Of a stretch of 64,000 nt of DNA, positions 27,577 through 36,335 are shown in pieces. Source of the stretch: Clostridia bacterium. GTDB lineage: Bacteria > Bacillota > Clostridia > Oscillospirales > Acutalibacteraceae. The notes under the pieces are model-generated. The model did no database searches. It worked only from the letters and a program-made list of their open reading frames with translations, and was not told the DNA's origin. The position numbers and the translations under genes are program-made. How positions within the stretch are numbered: the stretch's first letter is position 1; each line of letters starts with the position of its first letter. Location of the stretch: positions 1-64,000 of the forward strand of contig JAFQBX010000024.1 in the NCBI GenBank assembly GCA_017399535.1. The letters run 5' to 3'.

Positions 27577-30500
27577 TTACTGATTGATTGTCAGAGCGTG
27601 GGTTGACGAATAGATTGTGTTCATATTGCCGTCAGCGTCAATGTAGGTGAGGTAAGCGGCAAGTGAGATATTGAGAGTAGCGCCTGTTGTGGAGCCGATT
27701 GTCTGTCTGTACTGACCGCAACCTGCCATTGAAGCAACTGCTCTCGAACGGATTGTAGTTCCGTCAACTGCGTCGAGTGTAAGCTCCTCAAAATCGTCAG
27801 CAGCGGTGTAAACAACACCTGCTGTAACGAAGGTGTATCCTTCGGGGAGATAACGCTCGGTGAGGAAGGATGCCTTTGTACCGCCGTAGATGAGAGAAGC
27901 GTCGGTAACCGAGATGGCAGGAACATCAGCAACAGCTTCGTTAGAGATTACAGCGTAAAGCTCAACATCAGCGCCCACATAGAAAGAGTAGCTTTCGTTA
28001 TAGCTTACGATGGTGCCGTCCTCGTTGCACCAGCCGCCGAAATATTCGCCGTCTGCGAGTACGCTTGAATCAAAGGTAACCTTAACGATATCGTTGTAGC
28101 TGTACTTTCCGTCTACCCTTTCAACCGAGCCGATAACCTCAACCTTGTAGGTTGCCGAGCTCTTTGCATAATCAGCGTAGATAATCATATCAGTATCAGC
28201 GGTAATTGTACCTGCTGTGAGGATTTCGCCGTTTACAATCCAGCCGTTTACTGTGTAGCCGTAGCAGGCAGCTGCATCAAGCTCGGGGAGAGTAACAGCG
28301 GTACCCTTTGTAACTGTAACAGCGGATACAACCTTACCTGAACGATTCTGGAAGGAGATAGTAACGTTTTCGCCATTGTTTGCGGAATCCTTTGTGAATA
28401 CTGCGGTTACGTTGGTTGCCTTGTCGCCGAGGATAACGGTGATAGCCGAATCATACGACTTGATGTTGCCGTTTCCGTCAGCCCAGTAAGCGAAGGAATA
28501 ACCTGCTTCTGCAACGGCTTTGAGTTCGAGAGTTGTACCGACTGCGAGACGGTTGGTTGTTCTGTAATCGTTGACAAAGTCAGCTCCGTTTTCGATAATC
28601 TTACCGCCTGCGGTAGCGCCGATGTCATACTTTGCCTTGTAGAAATTAAAGTCGTCGATCATCGAAACAAGCTCATCCGAGCCGAATTCCTTTACGATTG
28701 AAACAAAGTATTTACCCTGTTCGAGAGCGGCTTTGTCGTCGGTGTCGATGCTGTCGATATAGTTCTGGAATTCAGCAACTGTTGAAGCGGGAACACCCTG
28801 CTGGAGTAAAATATCCTTGCAGGTGTTTACAACTTGATTGCTGGAAGAAACCCAGTTGAGGTAAACAATAATCTGTGCTGCTGAAAGGTCAACATTTGAT
28901 ACGTCAACCGATTTTGCAGGTGTTTCGCCCCAAAGAACGATCTGATTATTGAATTTAACCGTCAATAAGCCCTTGCTATCAACTGCAATATGAATATTAG
29001 CGGTCATTTCATTGCTTGTAAAGGCATTGGCAACTGGAGCGCTCGATGTAGCGAGGACTGCACCTGTAGCGGTGTCAATAGCTTGGAGATATACGGGGTT
29101 TGAAGTGCCCGAAGTGCTGATGTAAATTTTGAGATTGCCAACCTGGATATACGGAGCATACTGCATGTTATGACCACGGCTCTGGAAATCAAATATACCA
29201 CTCAGTTCAAAGCCGGTTGAAAGATTGTAAGCTTTGTTTGTGGTAGCGTATGCATTCTGACGGGTTGAGAGGGCGAGGTTGCCATCTTTAATGTAAGAGC
29301 ATCCGTTATTATCGGTTAATGTCCATTCATCAGCCAGGTAGTTCTGGAGGAGAATCCTTCTGAGTGTGGTAAGCTCGTAGTTAAGAATGTCCTCGGGAAC
29401 GTTTGAGAATACTGCCTGGTATGTGATATTATTCTCGAATGTAATAAGGATTTCCTTATCGCCGGACACAATTTCACCATCGCCGTTTTTCCAGTAAAGG
29501 AATACGTAGCCATCTTCTGCTTCTACGGAAAGGAGAGCTTTGGTGCCTACCTCGTATTCTGCCGAAGCGTCCATGTCAGCTCCGTCGATGAGTATCTTGC
29601 CGCCGGTGGTTGCGGTAATTGACCAATTCGAGTAAATCTTTGCAACGTAGGTTGCGCGGATATACATATCAGCCGAAACGGTGAAGGTGTATGTCGGCTC
29701 GGTGGTAATAACGTTACCGTCAGCGTCAACGAAACCTGCAAAGTTGTAACGAGCATTCGGTACGGCGGTTACAGTATGGGTTGTACCTGCTGTAACCTCT
29801 GCGGTAGCGTCATAAGCTTCGCCGTCAACGAGGATTGTTCCGTTCGCGTCGGTGAGAAGGTCAAGCATTGACCATGTGAGAGCTTCTGCGTTTTCGATAT
29901 AGCTGTAATAGGGCTCAACAGCGGCTTTGAGTGCTTCTGAGCCGTTTTCCATTACAATATTGTAGAGTGCTTTTGCCTCCTTGATGGTTTCAAAAGAAGA
30001 ATCCTTTGAAAGACCTGCCAAATAGCCGGTGAATCCCGGTACAGTTGCGTAGGGGAAGGCGGTATAGAACTTGTAGTTTGTGAAGGTTGCGTTACCGCCG
30101 CCCGGGTCGCCGATCCAGCCGTGGAAGAAGATAACGTTTGCATTATCCAAGCTGCAAGCCGACACGTCAACTGTATATGTATCTTCTGCGCCAAAGGCAA
30201 TCTTTTCGCCATCCAAAGTAACGGTAAGGATGCCCTTATCATCAACGGTGAATACATATTCTTTATTGAGTGCTCCGCCTTCGCTGAAATTGTCAGCGAT
30301 TGTGTTGTATGAAGTAGCGATTACCGAGTCACCATTAAGTACTTTTAATGTAACAGGGCCGTAAGCATCGGTAGGAACCAACTGGAATTTGAGTGATCCA
30401 ACCTGAATATATGAAGTGGAGAAGGTGAACTTTGCACCTGTAAAGTCAAAGTTACCCGAAAGGGTGAATCCGTTGCTTACGTCATATTTGTCAACGCTTG

Positions 30501-31683
30501 TTGCCGTATTGTGTCCGCGACGCTGAGAAATAAGCTGACCGTTTTTGTCAATGCTGATGGTTCCGCTATCTCCAACGAGTGTCCACTGGTCATTAACAAA
30601 GCCATCCATCAGAACGTATTCGAGGTCAGCGAGTTCGTTATTGAGAATGGTGTCGATATCATCCGAGAATGCAGCAACGAGAGTTACTGTTTCGCCGAAT
30701 GTCAGTTCGTATGTAGATTTTTCGGAAATAACCTTTCCTTCGCCATCCTGCCAGCCAACAAAGCCGTATCCCTCGTCAGCAACAACTGTAAGTGTAGCGG
30801 TTGAGCCGATTTCGTACTGGGCTGAATTGTCGACAGCTTCGCCGTTAATGAGTACCGAGCCGCCTTCGGTTGCGGTGATTGACCAATCGGAGTAGGCGAT
30901 AATTCGGTCTGTTTCGTTTGTCTGTGTTGTGCTGTCGCAGAGAGAACACTTGTAAACGTCGTAGCCGCCGGCAGTGTAGGTAGGAGCTACTGTTTCAACG
31001 AATACCGAATAATCGTGAGTGTGATTGGGTACAACGCTGAATGTGCCGTCGGGCTGTTCAGCGTACTCATAGTCAGCGGCCGGAGTAATCTTGTTATCGT
31101 TAAAGTTACCGCCGTACAGATTTACTTTATAATCAGGGTTAAATATTGAATGCAAATATGCGGAATCCTTGGGGAGAATAAATGTACCTCCGTAGATGTC
31201 CGTATGAGCAGCAAACATATAACCGCCATTAGTGGAGTTATCCTTGTCAATTGTCCATGTGCCACCATAGATAGTGAGTTTTTTGCTGTTATCTCTTGAC
31301 CAAGCGATAGTGGGTTCAAAGTGATTCTCAGTATTATCGAAGTCAGAGATGCACTTACCTGTACCTACACTGTCAATAACGGTGAGGTTACCGCTTTTGA
31401 GCATGATAAGGTCACCACCACCATTTGAGTTGGTGAGTGTGTGACCGTTAAGGTCGAGTGTGAGGTCTTTTTCAACACCAAAGTATGTATTGACGTCTCC
31501 GATAAGGACAATGGTGTCGCCGGCCTTAGCTGCGTCGTGAGCAGCTTCGAGGGTTGCATATTCGGTATCTCCGATTTTTGCAACGTTTCCTGCTGCGCTG
31601 ACCAAAAGTGTGCACGAGAACATACTGAGCATTATGCAAAGAGTAAGCGCTGCACAAATTGACCTTTTGATGAGTCTTTTCAT
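27577..31683 (-). CDS. Giant secreted repeat protein with beta-helix-like N-terminus
   Basis: About 1368 residues. A signal peptide (about 1-30) is followed by a parallel beta-helix-like domain (about 32-210; YATLEAAHDAAKAGDTIVL, then DLTLDLNGHTL). A DYSVFVETVAPTYTAGGYDVYKC motif with paired cysteines, common in secreted clostridial proteins, comes next. Several InlB/Flg_new-type repeats (SITATEGGSVLINGE, YGFVGWQDGEGKVIS) alternate with two LamG-like domains. The last 110 residues match the C-terminus of the protein encoded at 23411. I see no catalytic site, dockerin or wall anchor. Binding of, or adhesion to, polysaccharide is a guess. The ATG at 31683 fits the AAAGGA site better than the TTG four codons upstream. 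It is the first gene of the operon. Confidence 0.78.
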   Translation of the reverse strand: MKRLIKRSICAALTLCIMLSMFSCTLLVSAAGNVAKIGDTEYATLEAAHDAAKAGDTIVLIGDVNTYFGVEKDLTLDLNGHTLTNSNGGGDLIMLKSGNLTVIDSVGTGKCISDFDNTENHFEPTIAWSRDNSKKLTIYGGTWTIDKDNSTNGGYMFAAHTDIYGGTFILPKDSAYLHSIFNPDYKVNLYGGNFNDNKITPAADYEYAEQPDGTFSVVPNHTHDYSVFVETVAPTYTAGGYDVYKCSLCDSTTQTNETDRIIAYSDWSITATEGGSVLINGEAVDNSAQYEIGSTATLTVVADEGYGFVGWQDGEGKVISEKSTYELTFGETVTLVAAFSDDIDTILNNELADLEYVLMDGFVNDQWTLVGDSGTISIDKNGQLISQRRGHNTATSVDKYDVSNGFTLSGNFDFTGAKFTFSTSYIQVGSLKFQLVPTDAYGPVTLKVLNGDSVIATSYNTIADNFSEGGALNKEYVFTVDDKGILTVTLDGEKIAFGAEDTYTVDVSACSLDNANVIFFHGWIGDPGGGNATFTNYKFYTAFPYATVPGFTGYLAGLSKDSSFETIKEAKALYNIVMENGSEALKAAVEPYYSYIENAEALTWSMLDLLTDANGTILVDGEAYDATAEVTAGTTHTVTAVPNARYNFAGFVDADGNVITTEPTYTFTVSADMYIRATYVAKIYSNWSITATTGGKILIDGADMDASAEYEVGTKALLSVEAEDGYVFLYWKNGDGEIVSGDKEILITFENNITYQAVFSNVPEDILNYELTTLRRILLQNYLADEWTLTDNNGCSYIKDGNLALSTRQNAYATTNKAYNLSTGFELSGIFDFQSRGHNMQYAPYIQVGNLKIYISTSGTSNPVYLQAIDTATGAVLATSSAPVANAFTSNEMTANIHIAVDSKGLLTVKFNNQIVLWGETPAKSVDVSNVDLSAAQIIVYLNWVSSSNQVVNTCKDILLQQGVPASTVAEFQNYIDSIDTDDKAALEQGKYFVSIVKEFGSDELVSMIDDFNFYKAKYDIGATAGGKIIENGADFVNDYRTTNRLAVGTTLELKAVAEAGYSFAYWADGNGNIKSYDSAITVILGDKATNVTAVFTKDSANNGENVTISFQNRSGKVVSAVTVTKGTAVTLPELDAAACYGYTVNGWIVNGEILTAGTITADTDMIIYADYAKSSATYKVEVIGSVERVDGKYSYNDIVKVTFDSSVLADGEYFGGWCNEDGTIVSYNESYSFYVGADVELYAVISNEAVADVPAISVTDASLIYGGTKASFLTERYLPEGYTFVTAGVVYTAADDFEELTLDAVDGTTIRSRAVASMAGCGQYRQTIGSTTGATLNISLAAYLTYIDADGNMNTIYSSTHALTINQ

Positions 31684-32357
31684 TTTCTCAATCAAATCCT
31701 TTCGTTTTTTATTTTAAAAACTATAAACAAACCTTTGCAAAACAATTAAATGTTATTGTATCTTGATGGCGTTTGATACTCTAATCCATGTAGTTTGCAT
31801 AAGTTTCCTATACAATAATGAGACGAATTGATAATACAATTCGTCTTACTATTATATCTTTTCGCGAAAATTTTATCAATTTATAAAAATGACCAAAGAG
31901 AAAAGTGATTTTTATTAAAGATAAACAAAATGCCGGTTTTTTAGCAAAAATAATCAATAAAACGCAAAAAATCACGATTGTTTCAGCCGCGTTTTGCTTA
32001 AAAAACGGCGATTGAGGTGAGTAAAACACAAAACAAAACAAAAATATATAATGATATAAGCAAACCTGACAAAAACTCACAACTTCATATTGAAAAATAA
32101 ATTTGATAAGAGGAATACTATGTGAAATCAGCATTAAAAATAGCAATATTCTGTAATATAAATTAAAAATCTGCTATGTGTTTATGAAAAAAAGCGATAT
32201 CATACTTTATACAACTTTGATTTATTTATCTAAAAAACGATCATATTATATTATGGTATATTTGCATTTATTTATATATTAAAGCCGTCTTGATTTTCGG
32301 CTGTGCTAATGATATAATATGACCACATCTTTAAACGGAAGGGGGACAAAAAGCGAT
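31684..32357. other. AT-rich intergenic region between divergent genes
   Basis: About 670 bases without a convincing gene. It contains a perfect 10-pair inverted repeat at 31821-31846 (AGACGAATTG / CAATTCGTCT, 6-base loop) that could be a terminator or operator, and the smpB promoter at its right end. A 112-codon open frame on the minus strand has low-complexity, Phe/Ile-rich composition and no ribosome binding site. Confidence 0.6.
32290..32318 (+). promoter_or_regulatory. Promoter of smpB
   Basis: TTGATT at 32290-32295 and a perfect TATAAT at 32313-32318, with a 17-base spacer. The expected transcript start is about 32 bases before the smpB start codon. Confidence 0.75.
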
Positions 32358-32819
32358 ATGTCAGAGAATAGTACAACCGTATCACGAAACAAAAAGGCGT
32401 ATCACGATTATTTTGTTATCGAAAGCTTCGAAGCGGGTATTGAGCTGTACGGCACCGAAATAAAGTCGATTCGACGCGGCAATATCAATTTAAAGGATTC
32501 GTGGTGCTCAATCGATGACGGTGAGCTTTTTGCCAACGGAATACACGTTTCCCCCTACGAGCAGGGCAATATTTTTAACAAGGACCCGTACCGAAAGAGA
32601 AAGCTGCTCATGCACAAGCGCGAGATAATGCGACTTTTCGGCACCTTGAAGCAGCAGGGATTGGCTCTCATTCCGCTGTCGGTATATTTCAAGGGTTCGC
32701 GGTTAAAGGTGCAGATTGGCCTTTGCAAAGGTAAGAAAAATTATGATAAGCGTGCCTGCCTGGCGGAAAAGGCGGTAAACCGCGACACCGAAAGGTATTT
32801 GAAGGAACGCAATATGTGA
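32358..32819 (+). CDS. smpB: tmRNA-binding protein SmpB
   Basis: SmpB binds tmRNA and brings it to stalled ribosomes in trans-translation. The 153-residue protein has the family core: [37 protein letters not shown], and HVSPYEQGN near residue 65. It ends in a basic tail (KGKKNYDKR, then ERYLKERNM) that inserts into the mRNA channel. The reading frame opens 13 codons earlier, but the ATG at 32358 follows AAGGGGG. It sits 73 bases before the tmRNA gene, a frequent pairing. Confidence 0.96.
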   Translation: MSENSTTVSRNKKAYHDYFVIESFEAGIELYGTEIKSIRRGNINLKDSWCSIDDGELFANGIHVSPYEQGNIFNKDPYRKRKLLMHKREIMRLFGTLKQQGLALIPLSVYFKGSRLKVQIGLCKGKKNYDKRACLAEKAVNRDTERYLKERNM

Positions 32820-32892
32820 TTTTTGTCACAAATGAGCCGAAAGCGAAATATAAAGCAAACCGATTTAATGCGGCAATCAGCCGCTTATATAC

Positions 32893-33240
32893 GGGGGCGT
32901 AAAGGTTTCGACGGGGATTTTGAGACACGATAAGCGAGTAGTGGCGCGGACCCACTTTAAAAGCCGTAACTTTAAAATTAAACGACAACAATACTGTTGC
33001 CTACGCTGCCTAATTAGGCGGCCGTCCGACCTGAGAGCACCGCGGCTCAGCAAGGGCGTCGATTAGCGGTGAACGTGAACCGATGATCTCCTCGTAATCG
33101 GTCATGAATTCAGGGGATACCGAGCGCATGGGCCTGACGGCTGGCGTATGCGCAAGGGAAACTTAGTAAACCGTCTGCACTCGGAGAAGGTCGTGAGGAT
33201 GAGTTTTCGGACAGGGGTTCAATTCCCCTCGCCTCCACCA
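32893..33240 (+). ncRNA. ssrA: Transfer-messenger RNA (tmRNA)
   Basis: The 348-base gene has the tmRNA ends: a 5' GGGGGCGUAAAGGUUUCGACGG pairing with the 3' CGCCUCC followed by an encoded CCA, and a T arm with GGTTCAATTCC. A tag reading frame at 32981-33013 encodes NDNNTVAYAA then TAA, ending in the expected hydrophobic-AA proteolysis signal. The codon before it reads TTA rather than the usual alanine codon, so the resume codon is unsettled. Pseudoknot-forming segments follow. Confidence 0.96.
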
Positions 33241-33281
33241 GAAAAAGACCTGTGCTTTGATACAAAGCACAGGTCTTTTTC
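33241..33281 (+). terminator. Intrinsic terminator of tmRNA
   Basis: AAAGACCTGTGCTTTG and its complement form a long perfect stem with a 4-base loop and a T-run, starting directly after the CCA end. Confidence 0.92.
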
Positions 33282-33284
33282 AAC

Positions 33285-33469
33285 GAAATAAATCCCTTAC
33301 GGGATTTATGAAATACGCTTCGCGTGTGAAATATTGCTTCGCAATGTGAAATGCGCTGCGGCGCATAAGGGATTTATTTCATTTCACTTGATGCGACAGC
33401 ATCAAATTTCACAATTTACAAAGTAAATTATTTCACATTTGCCGTAAGGCAAATATTTCACTCATTTCA
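33285..33469. repeat. Cluster of small hairpins joined by TGAAAT/ATTTCA spacers
   Basis: A perfect 15-bp inverted repeat (33285-33299 with 33366-33380) encloses hairpins such as ATTGCttcGCAAT and ATGCGCtgcggCGCAT. Outside it follow TTGATGCgacaGCATCAA, AATTTACaaaGTAAATT and ATTTGCCgtaaGGCAAAT. The repeated joint is TGAAAT in the left half and ATTTCA in the right half. The architecture is that of the clusters at 10931 and 34352. Confidence 0.8.
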
Positions 33470-33470
33470 A

Positions 33471-33557
33471 ATCGTTAAAAGACAAGTAATCGTTAAAATG
33501 CTGGCATAATCGTTGATTTATAGGGGTAATCGTTGAATTACAGTCGGCAATCGTTAA
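33471..33557 (+). repeat. Five iteron-like ATCGTT(A/G)A direct repeats with about 20-bp period
   Basis: ATCGTTAA or ATCGTTGA occurs at 33471, 33489, 33509, 33529 and 33550, spaced by 18, 20, 20 and 21 bases. The array ends about 56 bases before the start of the DUF4303-like gene. The even spacing of about two helical turns suggests cooperative protein binding. Confidence 0.7.
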
Positions 33558-33612
33558 ACTATTGATAATAATGCGATGCAATGATATAATTGAGGCAAAA
33601 GGAGGCATCGTT

Positions 33613-34200
33613 ATGATAGATATTTCCGAAAAATTATATAATGCGGTGAAATCAATAATTGATAGTTGGCAAGAGGAAGGCATTTATGCTATTTCGTTCT
33701 TTGTATATTCGAACGAAGCTTATGAGTACAATGGATTTAGTAATGTGTCGTCCTTTGCTATTAGTTATAATACTGAAGAAGATTGTGAAGGTGCAGGACA
33801 ATACGACGAAGAGCGATGGAACTACGCTTTTTGGCGGCAGGACGAATCGCCTGTTATTGCTCCGGATATGCCAAACGAATTGACTGATCTTTTGTTTGAT
33901 TGGTACAAGGAAAATGGCATTACAAACATTGGCGAAGAAGATGATGACTGCTACGATGAAAACTATAACTACATTGGGAAAGGTCCCGTAGGTCATTATG
34001 AATTATTAGGTCTTGTTTCTAATATTGCCAAACGTCTGCAGCAAGAAGCATTTATTGAGAAAAAATTCGGTCGAAAACTTCCCATCATTATTCACGGTCT
34101 TGAATACGCATGGTTCGATATTGAAGCAACCCAAAATGCAAATATTAACGGAGAAGCCGATGTTTTCTTGAAGGCAATGAAGGAATTAGGTATGTGCTAA
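33613..34200 (+). CDS. Small acidic protein resembling DUF4303 family
   Basis: The 195-residue soluble protein is strongly acidic. An alpha-helical start (ISEKLYNAVKSIIDSWQEEG) is followed by a beta-rich core with YAISFFVYSN, SYNTEEDC and ERWNYAFWRQDESP, a pattern I associate with DUF4303 proteins. Some of these sit in toxin-immunity contexts. The match is by eye and may be wrong. The ATG at 33613 follows AAAAGGAGG; the open frame upstream is not used. It stands alone between two arrays of 20-bp-period repeats and two hairpin clusters, which makes it look like an acquired single-gene unit. Confidence 0.6.
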   Translation: MIDISEKLYNAVKSIIDSWQEEGIYAISFFVYSNEAYEYNGFSNVSSFAISYNTEEDCEGAGQYDEERWNYAFWRQDESPVIAPDMPNELTDLLFDWYKENGITNIGEEDDDCYDENYNYIGKGPVGHYELLGLVSNIAKRLQQEAFIEKKFGRKLPIIIHGLEYAWFDIEATQNANINGEADVFLKAMKELGMC

Positions 34201-34209
34201 TTCGTATTT

Positions 34210-34278
34210 TGCACCCCCTGACTCAAATATGCACCCCCTAATATGACTTTGCACCCCCTAACTAAAAAAGGGGGTGCA
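34210..34278 (+). repeat. Three direct TGCACCCCCT repeats at exact 20-bp period, ending in an inverted copy
   Basis: TGCACCCCCT begins at 34210, 34230 and 34250; AGGGGGTGCA at 34269-34278 is its inverted complement and forms a hairpin with the third copy. The array starts 10 bases after the DUF4303-like gene. Confidence 0.75.
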
Positions 34279-34308
34279 TTTGTATTAAAATTAGGGTTGG
34301 TCTTCAAA

Positions 34309-34350
34309 TAAAAAAGTCTCTTTTGTCTAGCCGACAAAAGAGACTTTTTT
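34309..34350 (+). terminator. Intrinsic terminator after the DUF4303-like gene
   Basis: AAAGTCTCTTTTGTC and GACAAAAGAGACTTT form a perfect stem with a 5-base loop and A/T runs on both strands. Confidence 0.9.
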
Positions 34351-34351
34351 A

Positions 34352-34483
34352 GTGATGCGTTTCTTTGGAACAAGATGCGCACTTTCGCGCGTGATGTCGA
34401 CCTTCGGTCTGTGATGCACGCTTTTAGCGCGTGAGTAGAACGCATCGCATCACCTATCACAGCGCAGCGACATCACCTATCAC
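34352..34483. repeat. Cluster of small hairpins joined by GTGATG spacers
   Basis: GTGATGCGTTTCT (34352-34364) pairs imperfectly with AGAACGCATCGCATCAC (34437-34453) and encloses GCGCactttcGCGC, GACCttcGGTC and CACGCttttagCGCGTG. The joint is GTGATG in the left part and CATCAC in the right part. It is the third cluster of this type in the window. Confidence 0.75.
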
Positions 34484-34633
34484 TTTTGTGCTACCCATTA
34501 CGATTATGTAGCAAAGGTTAAAAAAGTTTTCAAGTTGAAATTGTTTGTATTTGTTTTGTAATTTGCAATCGGATGGCTATATGGTATAATTTTTATAGGA
34601 AAATAATGTAAATACGGTGTGGAGGAGTTTGGT

Positions 34634-35389
34634 ATGAAAAAAGGTTTAGCAGTATTTACAGTTCTAATTTGCTTTTGTTTTGCATCATGTAAAGATGGGG
34701 CAAATGGCTCCACAATTTCATCCGAGACATCCTCATATCAAGATATACAGTCAGCAAATGAATACGACTATGAGATTGTCGATGATGGTATCAAAATAAT
34801 TTCTCATAACGATAACCAAGAGAATAGTATAATCATCCCTGAAAGGATTGAAGGGAAATCCGTAAAAGTATTGGGTGGGGACACTTTTTATCAGCATAAA
34901 AACACGGTCGCTATCTCCCTGCCGCAAAGTCTAACTACAATTGAGGGAAGTCCTTTTTATCGTTGCTATTCTTTGCAGGAAATCACTATTCCTAGCGGTG
35001 TGACAGAAATTAGTTCAAATCCGTTTTTTCGGTGCAGCGCTTTAACGGAAATTCGTGTTGCATTGGGGAATACTTGTTATTCAGCTATGGATGGCGTGCT
35101 GTTTAATGCTGACAAAACGGAGCTGATTGCATATCCCGAGGGCAAATTGTCCGAAAGTTATACCGTTCCAAAATCGGTTAAGAAATTGAATATAGATTCT
35201 TTTGGATATGAAACAAAATTAAAAAGATTGACAATCCCATCAAATGTTGTTGAGTTTCCTGACGGTAGTATGTTTGTGTTTCCTGAAAAGATTACACTAA
35301 TCGTTGAATCAGGGTCTGTTGCAGAAAAATATGCAATAGACAATGAATTAAAATATGAAATTAAGGATTTGGCATCTGTCAGCAAATAA
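34634..35389 (+). CDS. Lipoprotein with BspA-type leucine-rich repeats
   Basis: The protein (251 residues) starts with a lipoprotein signal peptide whose lipobox FASC ends at about residue 20, so it should be anchored on the outer face of the membrane. After a Ser-rich linker, residues 45-240 hold LRR_5 (BspA-like) repeats: KNTVAISLPQSLTTIEGSPF, then YSLQEITIPSGVTEI, then the capped unit YSAMDGVLFNADKTELIAYP. Such repeats mediate protein or surface binding. The start follows GGAGGAG. The next lipoprotein begins 18 bases later, so they are likely co-transcribed. Confidence 0.85.
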   Translation: MKKGLAVFTVLICFCFASCKDGANGSTISSETSSYQDIQSANEYDYEIVDDGIKIISHNDNQENSIIIPERIEGKSVKVLGGDTFYQHKNTVAISLPQSLTTIEGSPFYRCYSLQEITIPSGVTEISSNPFFRCSALTEIRVALGNTCYSAMDGVLFNADKTELIAYPEGKLSESYTVPKSVKKLNIDSFGYETKLKRLTIPSNVVEFPDGSMFVFPEKITLIVESGSVAEKYAIDNELKYEIKDLASVSK

Positions 35390-35407
35390 GCAGTAAGGAG
35401 CAGGTTT

Positions 35408-36256
35408 ATGAAACTGAAATTTTTATCTTTATTTTTAATTTTAGCTTTGATTTTTGTTACAGGTTGTTCTGAGTCGGATAAAAATGCTGATTTGCCTTCG
35501 TCGGATACAGAGTCAACCGATATGCAGTCAGAGAGCTTTCCCGTTCTGTTCGTGGATAAGCACGGAGTCGCCCACGTAATATGCGTTTTTGAAAACGGTG
35601 TTTATCATCCTATTAGTGACTATCAATACAGCGGCAAGGATTGGTCGGAATATATTGGTAAAGAGGAGCAGGAGGTAACCGCACCTTTTATAAAAAAAGG
35701 CGACCAATTCATTCTTTACGATACAAAAAACGTCGCGACCGAGACATCCTGTGAGGGTATTAAGTGTGTCGGACGAGGAATAGACGATTTCACCGAGGTA
35801 AAGGTGAAGTTAGCGGAAAATACGGCAAAAAACAAACTTCTCGTTGGCGTTTTAGCCGATAAAAACAGCGGTATTAACAACGTCAACATTGGTGAGAAGC
35901 AGATAACCGCCGATTTAGACGGCAACTTACAGCAGGATAAGATAGAATGGAGTTTTTCGCCTTCTACGGAGGATGGTCAAAAGTGGACGGTTTCGCCGTC
36001 GGATGATAATGTTGAATTCCTTGAGTACACCCTCGATATTGATATAAACGGAGAGAAAAGCACTTTTAAAAACGAGGAATATTGTTTGAATGGTAAAGAC
36101 GGGCTGAAAATTTTTGTCCTTGATATAAATATGGATGAAAATTATGAAATATTGATTTATAAGGATGCGGGAATTTGCTCGTGGGTGGACGTTTACTCGG
36201 CAAAAGGCGGTCAGCTTGAACTAATGTTTGATTATGTCATCAACCCCGGTCCGTGA
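35408..36256 (+). CDS. Lipoprotein of unknown function
   Basis: The 282-residue protein has a clear lipoprotein signal (FVTGC, Cys at about 20) and a Ser/Asp-rich linker. The rest looks beta-rich: a segment of about 45-130, then a region with DLDGNLQQDKIEWSF and FVLDINMDENYEILIYKDAG, which resembles calcium-binding FG-GAP/VCBS-like loops. I do not recognise a named family. It is second in a two-gene unit ending at the terminator at 36287. Confidence 0.72.
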   Translation: MKLKFLSLFLILALIFVTGCSESDKNADLPSSDTESTDMQSESFPVLFVDKHGVAHVICVFENGVYHPISDYQYSGKDWSEYIGKEEQEVTAPFIKKGDQFILYDTKNVATETSCEGIKCVGRGIDDFTEVKVKLAENTAKNKLLVGVLADKNSGINNVNIGEKQITADLDGNLQQDKIEWSFSPSTEDGQKWTVSPSDDNVEFLEYTLDIDINGEKSTFKNEEYCLNGKDGLKIFVLDINMDENYEILIYKDAGICSWVDVYSAKGGQLELMFDYVINPGP

Positions 36257-36286
36257 TTTAAAAATGAATTGTTACAGATAAAAACT

Positions 36287-36320
36287 AACCCCACCGTGAT
36301 TGTTCAGTCACGGTGGGGTT
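36287..36320. terminator. Bidirectional intrinsic terminator
   Basis: AACCCCACCGTGA and TCACGGTGGGGTT form a perfect 13-pair stem with a loop of 8 bases between two convergent genes. Confidence 0.88.
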
Positions 36321-36335
36321 GATTATATTCCTATA

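Noticed and set aside
31808-32146. Open frame of 112 codons on the minus strand between the giant repeat protein and smpB
   Set aside because: Very AT-rich, Phe/Ile-rich translation, no ribosome binding site, and it overlaps an inverted repeat; looks like chance.
32689-32991. Open frame of 100 codons on the minus strand over smpB and the tmRNA 5' part
   Set aside because: Antisense to two well-supported genes.
33285-33469. CRISPR array
   Set aside because: The repeated words are only 6-7 bases, the intervals are self-complementary rather than unique spacers, and there are no cas genes.
34197-34460. Open frame on the minus strand after the DUF4303-like gene
   Set aside because: It is made of repeat array, terminator and hairpin cluster sequence.
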